Positions 6,501 through 9,875 of a stretch of 9,875 nucleotides of DNA are shown here, piece by piece. The notes below the pieces were generated by a model that saw only the letters and a program-made list of their open reading frames with translations, was not told the DNA's origin and made no database searches. Position 1 is the first letter of the stretch. Every line of letters begins with the position of its first letter. The position numbers and the translations under genes were made by a program. The DNA is taken from NCBI GenBank assembly GCA_014361095.1, contig JACIWF010000042.1, positions 1 through 9,875 of the forward strand, read 5' to 3'. The DNA comes from Hadesarchaea archaeon (GTDB lineage Archaea; Hadarchaeota; Hadarchaeia; Hadarchaeales; Hadarchaeaceae).

Positions 6501-6728
6501 ATGAAGAGGGACTGCGCCCACTGTGTCCATTTTGTACCCCAATATAAAGCGGCAAAATACACGGATTCCGCGCAGGGCGTTTGTTTTGAAGGCGGCTTCA
6601 GCGAAATCGGCGACCCGCACAGGACGCTGGCGGAAGAGGATTGCAACGCGTTCAGTCAGAGAAAGGGCCGAAAAAGCAACGCGGATATCGACGATCTACT
6701 CGACTTTCACAGAAGACGCCTGCCTTGA
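6501..6728 (+). CDS. Small cysteine-motif protein, 75 aa
   Basis: ATG 6501 is six bases after GGAGGTG (6488-6494); a second GGGAGG lies right before the start. CAHC at residues 5-8, with H10, then C28 and C48, give a C-x2-C-x19-C-x19-C pattern. This is reminiscent of small phage and archaeal virus proteins beginning 'C..C.H' that are thought to bind zinc or an iron-sulfur cluster. The tail (QRKGRKSNADIDDLLDFHRR) is basic then acidic. The function is unknown. It lies 49 bases after the nuclease gene and 35 before the next small gene. Confidence 0.7.
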   Translation: MKRDCAHCVHFVPQYKAAKYTDSAQGVCFEGGFSEIGDPHRTLAEEDCNAFSQRKGRKSNADIDDLLDFHRRRLP

Positions 6729-6763
6729 GAATTGTGACAAACAAAAACGGAGGTGAGATTTGC

Positions 6764-7027
6764 ATGTGTATGGAATACATTACGCGAGAGCAGCTACCGG
6801 AGAAACTTGTATGTCCTTCCTGCGGCTCCCGGCACATCAAGATATACGGTGCCAGAAAAGTCGAGTATGAGCTGGAAGAGGAAGACGGGGAGAAGGTCTG
6901 CGAGGTGCCGGTCGGCATCGGCTGGGATATCGTCTACAGCGTCGAGTGCATGGTATGTGGTAACTGCGCCGAACCGGATGAAATACAGATCTGGAAAGCT
7001 GAGACAACTAAAAAACAAACGAAATGA
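6764..7027 (+). CDS. Small zinc-ribbon protein, 87 aa
   Basis: ATG 6764 is eight bases after GGAGGTG (6749-6755). TTG 6760, nearer the ribosome binding site, opens a different frame with no recognisable protein, so the ATG is preferred. CPSCGS at residues 17-22 and C62-MV-C65 (with C68) form the two halves of a zinc ribbon separated by about 40 residues. The intervening part is strand-rich and acidic (KVEYELEEEDGEKVCEVPVG). This layout is typical of small archaeal nucleic-acid or protein-binding ribbons. No specific family is recognised. It belongs to the cluster of small metal-binding proteins around the nuclease. Confidence 0.7.
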   Translation: MCMEYITREQLPEKLVCPSCGSRHIKIYGARKVEYELEEEDGEKVCEVPVGIGWDIVYSVECMVCGNCAEPDEIQIWKAETTKKQTK

Positions 7028-7087
7028 CGACTAAGCTTCGCAAACCTGAGTTTTGGACTGTTTTAAAAAATGTGGAGGTGGTTTTCC

Positions 7088-7714
7088 GTGCAGGTTGTTG
7101 GGTACGACGAAATGGGCCGAGCTATCATCTCGGTTCCGAGCGGTCTGGAAAAACTGGATTTTGAGGAGATACTGCGCCACCGTCACCTTGGCGTCTTCGG
7201 CGATGCGCCAAGCGAGCATTTCCTTGGTGGTTCGTATGACATAACCTTCGGCGACGGAGGCAAGATTGGGGCGTGCTGGAAGAGAATGATCGCAAGAGAG
7301 AATCCGCGTGAAACTAGACTTTGGCGAAACGCTTATCGCGAGATCGGAACGATAAGCAGCTGGCTTGGGCTGCCGAACTACGTCAGAGACGAAATCACTA
7401 GAATCTATGCCAACTTAAGAACGCAAGGAATTACCGTCAAAGCAGGAATAACTCTTGAAAAACAGCTTGCCAAGATTACATGGCTTGCCTGCCTGATCCA
7501 CCGGTTACCAAGGACAAAGGAAGAGATCAACAGAGGTTTGAAAGAGTTGTATGGTTTCGGCATCGGGAAGATACCAAGGAATTTCATCAAAGCGGCGAAC
7601 TACAAGAACATTAGATTCCGATATAAGAAGGAAAACGGTCGTTTGTACCTAAGGCGCTATGAGTTAGATAACACAGGCCGAATGTATGTAGAAACAGTTC
7701 TTGGGCTTCTTTAA
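7088..7714 (+). CDS. TFB-like protein lacking a zinc ribbon, single cyclin-like repeat, 208 aa
   Basis: GTG 7088 is seven bases after GGAGGTG (7074-7080). Residues of about 75-155 resemble a TFB/TFIIB cyclin repeat: YREIGTISSWLGLPNYVRDE (83-102), then ITLEKQLAKITWLACLIHRL and PRTKEEI. These match the pattern 'I.ria..L.LP..vr..a..iy......r..s......a..y.aCr....prt..Ei'. Ahead of it, GSYDITFGDGGKIG (48-61) may stand in for the TFB linker. There is no CxxC pair in the N-terminal 60 residues, so the zinc ribbon that recruits RNA polymerase is missing. Ordinary TFB is about 300 residues with two cyclin repeats; this has one. Its role could be regulation or competition with host TFB. The gene after it is a second TFB-like factor that aligns with it. 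Confidence 0.65.
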   Translation: MQVVGYDEMGRAIISVPSGLEKLDFEEILRHRHLGVFGDAPSEHFLGGSYDITFGDGGKIGACWKRMIARENPRETRLWRNAYREIGTISSWLGLPNYVRDEITRIYANLRTQGITVKAGITLEKQLAKITWLACLIHRLPRTKEEINRGLKELYGFGIGKIPRNFIKAANYKNIRFRYKKENGRLYLRRYELDNTGRMYVETVLGLL

Positions 7715-7754
7715 TTTGGCAAAAAATTGAAACCAAAAACCGCATAAAACCCAT

Positions 7755-7780
7755 CCTCTCGCCAAACAGAGGCATTTTTT
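7755..7780 (+). terminator. Hairpin and T-tract after the first TFB-like gene
   Basis: CCTCT (7755-7759) pairs with AGAGG (7768-7772) around an eight-base loop and is followed by CA and six Ts (7775-7780). This is a modest intrinsic-type terminator 40-65 bases after the stop at 7714. It suggests the upstream cluster ends here and the next gene uses its own promoter. Confidence 0.5.
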
Positions 7781-7797
7781 GCCGGTATAAAAGGCAA
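7779..7797 (+). promoter_or_regulatory. Archaeal TATA box within a short inverted repeat
   Basis: TATAAAAG at 7786-7793 is a good archaeal TATA element. It is enclosed by TTGCC (7779-7783) and GGCAA (7793-7797). Transcription would start about 25 bases downstream, near 7812-7818, just before the GGAGG of the leader ORF. A protein bound to the symmetrical arms would compete with TBP, so this may be a repressible promoter. Confidence 0.5.
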
Positions 7798-7828
7798 CCT
7801 CTCCTAATACAATATATTGGAGGAGAGG

Positions 7829-7957
7829 ATGGGTATGGCGCAGCTCGCGGCGCGTTTTGGAGCGGGAGGCGATGGGCGAGCAGTCGTCTCCACTTTTTCT
7901 CTTTTACATTCGCACGGCGCTCGGCGCGTGCGAGTGAGCGCCTGTGTGCGACCATAA
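7829..7957 (+). CDS. Possible 42-codon leader ORF overlapping the second TFB-like gene
   Basis: ATG 7829 has a very good ribosome binding site, GGAGG at 7819-7823 with five bases of spacing. The frame runs to TAA 7955-7957, ending 14 bases inside the TFB-like gene, which lies in another frame. The peptide begins MGMAQLAARFGAGGDGRAVV and is arginine-rich; it resembles nothing I know. The downstream GTG 7944 has only a weak GTGAG before it, so translation of this ORF followed by re-initiation could drive the TFB-like gene. Alternatively the two frames could be joined by a programmed shift or a sequencing indel. Confidence 0.4.
   Translation: MGMAQLAARFGAGGDGRAVVSTFSLLHSHGARRVRVSACVRP
7910..7933 (+). 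other. Hairpin just upstream of the second TFB-like start
   Basis: TCGCACG (7910-7916) pairs with CGTGCGA (7927-7933) around a ten-base loop, ending ten bases before GTG 7944. In RNA it would partly cover the weak GTGAG ribosome binding site. It lies within the leader ORF, so ribosomes translating that ORF would open it. This is consistent with coupled translation but unproven. Confidence 0.45.
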
Positions 7958-8576
7958 GATCGTCAACGATTGGCGCACCGGGGAACGGGTCTGCGTTCGC
8001 TGCGGGCTCGTCTTTGGTCCGGCGTTTTCCTCCCTGCCTGCGCGCAACGACGAGGACGAATCTTCTTTCCGGCGCGCAATGGATCTCGCCACCTCGGTGA
8101 GGCGACATGACCGCAACCTGGGGACCGAGATCTACCGCCTGCCCCAGTCCTCCAAGATATCCGCAAGGACCAAGCAGTGGTGGAACAGGGCAAGGGGATA
8201 CCTCAGGAGCAAACCCGCGGGCGAGCGCCGTCTTATCGAATTCCTTTCCGACATCGAACGCGTCTGCAGCTACATGGAACTGCCCCGGGGCGTTCAGGAC
8301 GATCTCAGTTACGCCGCTCATAAGCTCGTGGGTCACATGAGGGGCTCCTCGCGCCTGCGGACGCTGTCATATCTGACTTTCTTGGCCTGTAAGCGGTACA
8401 ATGCCGACCGCAAGCTGATGGAGATCGACCGGGTCTTTCAGGAGCTGTTCGGCGACGACTACCTGAGGGTAAGGGATAAGAGGATTGTAAATGCTGTCAC
8501 TCCGGCTGACCTCGGCGAGCACGTTCAGGCAAAAATAGACGAGCTGAGGGGCGTTCTGGGCTACAACTTCGGCTAA
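7944..8576 (+). CDS. TFB-like transcription factor with zinc ribbon and one cyclin-like repeat, 210 aa
   Basis: The N-terminus holds a zinc ribbon, C2-D-H4...C17-V-R-C20-GLV, in which CxH replaces the usual CxxC of TFB; TGERVCVRCGLV closely follows the archaeal TFB pattern. Residues 53-63 (RRHDRNLGTEI) match the TFB linker 'HDkGLgT.I'. Residues of about 90-170 form one cyclin-like repeat (IERVCSYMELPRGVQDDL, then LSYLTFLACKRYNADRKLME). The remaining 40 residues are too short for the second repeat of ordinary TFB (about 300 aa). Ribbon and linker would let it contact RNA polymerase, while promoter binding may differ from host TFB. TGA 7935 closes the frame upstream, so GTG 7944 is the first usable start. 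It aligns with the 7088-7714 product over linker and repeat. Confidence 0.8.
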   Translation: MCDHKIVNDWRTGERVCVRCGLVFGPAFSSLPARNDEDESSFRRAMDLATSVRRHDRNLGTEIYRLPQSSKISARTKQWWNRARGYLRSKPAGERRLIEFLSDIERVCSYMELPRGVQDDLSYAAHKLVGHMRGSSRLRTLSYLTFLACKRYNADRKLMEIDRVFQELFGDDYLRVRDKRIVNAVTPADLGEHVQAKIDELRGVLGYNFG

Positions 8577-8595
8577 ATATAGGGTGGTGATGGAA

Positions 8596-9072
8596 ATGAC
8601 CAAAAAGAAGATATCGAAGGAGGGGCTGGAAAAGCTCATCATGATAGCGGATACCACCCTGGACGTGGCTCTGAACGCACCGGCAAAGGAGTCAGCTAAA
8701 GAAACGCTTCTGGCCAGCTTCTCGGCAATACACTACTACTTCGTCCAGCTGACGCTTCGCGCGCTGAAGGACAGAGAACTCGCCGAACAGCTGATCCCGA
8801 TCTTCACCGAGGCGGAGACTTACGTGGTCACCTACACGAACACCCTTAGTGCACTCTGCGATGTCCTGCGGTTCAAACACGGCATCAAGGGGGTGCTGCG
8901 CATGCCGAAGCCTGGCAAAAAACTGGACGAGGCCATGGAAAAATTGATGGAAGAATGTCCCTATGAACAGATGAAAGCCGCCCACGAGAAGTACCGACGA
9001 ATAGCCAGAGAAGAAGAAAGCCGCCCCACGGTGTATCCGCAAAGCACCGAAGAGAACATAATGTACCGCTGA
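8596..9072 (+). CDS. Hypothetical helical protein, 158 aa
   Basis: I do not recognise this family. ATG 8596 is six bases after GGTGGTG; ATG 8590 and two GTG codons just upstream lie in or next to that site. The protein appears all-helical and soluble, with a mixed hydrophobic middle (ASFSAIHYYFVQLTLRAL) and a charged C-terminal helix rich in K/E/R (KAAHEKYRRIAREEES), then a polar tail. No zinc or catalytic motif is seen. It begins 19 bases after the stop of the zinc-ribbon TFB-like gene and precedes a strong terminator, so the two form a short operon. A partner role for the TFB-like factor is possible but unsupported by motif. Confidence 0.7.
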   Translation: MTKKKISKEGLEKLIMIADTTLDVALNAPAKESAKETLLASFSAIHYYFVQLTLRALKDRELAEQLIPIFTEAETYVVTYTNTLSALCDVLRFKHGIKGVLRMPKPGKKLDEAMEKLMEECPYEQMKAAHEKYRRIAREEESRPTVYPQSTEENIMYR

Positions 9073-9093
9073 AAGGCCAAACCGCCAAAAAAG

Positions 9094-9149
9094 CCCAGTT
9101 TCCACGCCCGTAGGGGGTGTTAGCGGAAGCTGGGTATATTTTTTTTTTT
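9094..9149 (+). terminator. Strong hairpin with 11-T tract ending the last operon
   Basis: CCCAGTTTCC (9094-9103) pairs with GGAAGCTGGG (9125-9134), a ten-base-pair stem with one G-U. Inside it, ACGCCC (9104-9109) can pair with GGGTGT (9115-9120). TATA and eleven Ts (9139-9149) follow. It lies 20 bases after the stop at 9072 and has the form of an intrinsic terminator. Confidence 0.8.
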
Positions 9150-9310
9150 CAAAATTTTAGAAATTTAAAATTCGTGAAGATAGTGAAGCAGGCGCAAGCG
9201 CAGACGCAGACCGCTTCCCGTAGGTATTTAGTCCTTTGCCCGTGTTTTTTTTGGACTGTGAGCGCTGTTGCAAGTGAGCGCAAGCCGGCAATGTTTTTTT
9301 TTTGATTGCT

Positions 9311-9523
9311 TGAGCCGTCCACGTTTCGATTCGTTCGGCTGCGCGGTTTTGAACAGGGGATTTGGCAGGCATGTATTTCTCCTACCAGAGCGGGGTCGCG
9401 TGTTTTTTTATTTGGGTCATGTTTTCTGAGAAAGCCCCGCGCCACTGCATGTGTTTTCCCAAAGCGGACGCAGACGCAAGCGCAAACCGGGGAATCATTG
9501 CAATGGCCACCCTGAGCCGTCCA
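9311..9523 (+). repeat. Direct repeat TGAGCCGTCCA
   Basis: The 11-base sequence TGAGCCGTCCA occurs at 9311-9321 and 9513-9523, 202 bases apart and in the same orientation. It is part of the repeated structure of the non-coding end; function unknown. Confidence 0.5.
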
Positions 9524-9685
9524 ACCGAAGCCTCCCATCTCGGAGTTCACGGGGTTTTGGCAAGCACGGAATGGAAATCGTTCGTCGTGCCGAATTTTGG
9601 GAGGGGTTTCGACACGGGAGCAACCCGCGGAGCCAACCCTTTTTTATTGACAGGCCAAGGGCGGCGAACGGTGGGTTTGGCAGGC
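9361..9685 (+). repeat. Dispersed TTTGGCARGC repeats
   Basis: TTTGGCAGGC (9361-9370), TTTGGCAAGC (9556-9565) and TTTGGCAGGC (9676-9685) share an orientation, and each follows a G-rich stretch of one to several bases. The last copy runs directly into the third hexamer array. All three are separated by multiples of three bases. Confidence 0.5.
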
Positions 9686-9708
9686 GCGGGCGCAGGCGCA
9701 GGTCTAAA

Positions 9709-9755
9709 AACAACATTGCCCGAAAAATCGAATAACAACATTGCCTGAAAATCGG
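9709..9755 (+). repeat. Direct repeats AACAACATTGCC at 25-bp spacing
   Basis: AACAACATTGCC occurs at 9709-9720 and 9734-9745, each followed by (C/T)GAAAA and an ATCG, making an imperfect 22-base repeat. A third, weaker version (ACAACATTTGC) follows near 9770. The reverse complement core GGCAATGTT lies at 9287-9295, directly before a T-tract. AACAAC (9734-9739) can also pair with GTTGTT (9755-9760), which runs into Ts 9759-9765. Confidence 0.6.
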
Positions 9756-9875
9756 TTGTTTTTTTCATACAACATTTGCGCGACGGGTGATTTTTGACCA
9801 GTTTCGATTTTCTGTTTCAATGCGCACGGGGTTTCAGGAATCTGGAGCCTTTTTTTTATTTTTGGGAACGGGCGC

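Larger units (their letters stand above)
7749..7834. repeat. 12-bp inverted repeat flanking the promoter of the second TFB-like gene
   Basis: ACCCATCCTCTC (7749-7760) is the exact reverse complement of GAGAGGATGGGT (7823-7834), with 62 bases between. The left arm overlaps the terminator stem and the right arm covers the start codon of the short leader ORF. A wider pair, GGCAAAAAA (7718-7726) and TTTTTTGCC (7775-7783), and the self-complementary CAATATATTG in the same region add further symmetry. Likely roles are operators for a dimeric regulator or a switchable RNA structure. Confidence 0.6.
9188..9703 (+). repeat. Three arrays of four GC-rich hexanucleotides
   Basis: Three 24-base arrays of a GCRRRC-like hexamer lie at 9188-9211 (GCAGGC GCAAGC GCAGAC GCAGAC), 9464-9487 (GCGGAC GCAGAC GCAAGC GCAAAC) and 9680-9703 (GCAGGC GCGGGC GCAGGC GCAGGT). 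Each has four units and the same orientation, spaced 276 and 216 bases apart. They are too short and too regular to be a CRISPR array; iteron-like protein binding sites are one reading. Confidence 0.6.
9150..9875. other. Gene-poor, repeat-rich and T-tract-rich region
   Basis: I find no convincing gene in these 726 bases: open frames lack ribosome binding sites and the longest (9362-9748) is built partly from repeats. After the terminator's own 11-T run (9139-9149), six further T-runs of six or more occur on the + strand: 9245-9252, 9294-9303, 9403-9409, 9640-9645, 9759-9765 and 9850-9857. I see no A-run of that length. TTTAAAA at 9164-9170 could be a TATA element directing a short RNA. Several repeat families, listed separately, occur here. 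Possible roles are a replication origin, a regulatory or packaging region, non-coding RNAs ending at T-tracts, or decayed sequence. Confidence 0.6.

Noticed and set aside
7062..7071. TTTTAAAAAA as promoter of the ribbonless TFB-like gene
   Set aside because: It is immediately upstream of the ribosome binding site, so transcription would start at or after the GTG start codon and exclude that site.
7611..8336. 241-codon minus-strand open frame
   Set aside because: It is antisense to both TFB-like genes and the intergenic region, whose + strand products have recognisable domains; no ribosome binding site was found and the protein resembles nothing known.
8692..9105. 137-codon minus-strand open frame
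   Set aside because: It is antisense to the 8596-9072 gene and runs into its terminator hairpin; no ribosome binding site.
9311..9350. tRNA-like TTTCGATTC segment
   Set aside because: It resembles a T-loop by chance, but no acceptor, D or anticodon stem could be folded around it.
9188..9703. CRISPR array
   Set aside because: The units are six bases in short contiguous blocks, without repeat-length units or regular unique spacers.
9362..9748. 128-codon + strand open frame in the repeat-rich end
   Set aside because: It starts within a repeat (TTGGCAGGC), has no ribosome binding site, and its Ala-Asp and Ala-Gly runs are direct translations of the hexamer arrays; it is probably open by chance because of the repeats.

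Overview
The window reads as an accessory or mobile segment (virus, plasmid or integrated element) of an archaeon, most likely a euryarchaeal-type lineage. The main evidence is two small proteins resembling archaeal transcription factor B (TFB), at 7088-7714 and 7944-8576, and an archaeal-style TATA element before the second. Translation signals are strong and uniform: GGAGGTG-like ribosome binding sites 5-8 bases before the start. Start codon use is unusual, with six TTG starts and one apparent CTG start. Every gene I can support is on the + strand. Most products are short proteins of unknown function, and no structural, packaging, integrase or replication-initiator gene is visible.

Layout. 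(a) 1-3876: a tightly packed run of small genes, probably one transcript, starting with the tail of a truncated gene. It includes a pair of paralogs (659-1030 and 3015-3395), a 320-residue protein with an N-terminal VYNHCDSYPSGLG signature (1074-2036), and a 183-residue protein ending VPADVHF (2415-2966). (b) 3877-4145: no intact gene; it looks like the frameshifted remains of one. (c) 4146-5301: a HEPN/nucleotidyltransferase toxin-antitoxin-like pair with an ATGA overlap, preceded by a 22-bp-period tandem repeat that may be its operator. (d) 5507-7714: a second rightward cluster with three small cysteine-motif proteins, a Cas4/RecB-like PD-(D/E)XK nuclease with the four cysteines of an iron-sulfur cluster, and a TFB-like protein without a zinc ribbon. 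(e) 7715-9149: an intergenic region with a terminator-like hairpin, a TATA box and nested inverted repeats. It leads into a possible 42-codon leader ORF, a zinc-ribbon TFB-like gene, a helical protein and a strong hairpin/T-tract terminator. (f) 9150-9875: about 725 bases with no convincing gene. It holds three hexanucleotide arrays, several families of short repeats and seven T-tracts including the terminator's, all on the + strand. An origin or another cis-acting region is one explanation.

How it may work together (inference): the two TFB-like proteins each appear to have only one cyclin-like repeat, against two in ordinary TFB. They could redirect or modulate host transcription, perhaps as a pair. 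The nuclease and small metal-binding proteins could serve DNA processing or host takeover. The HEPN/nucleotidyltransferase module could act in stabilisation or defence. The most useful leads are the half-size TFB pair, the leader-ORF arrangement ahead of one of them, the CTG-start paralog, and the repeat-rich non-coding end.
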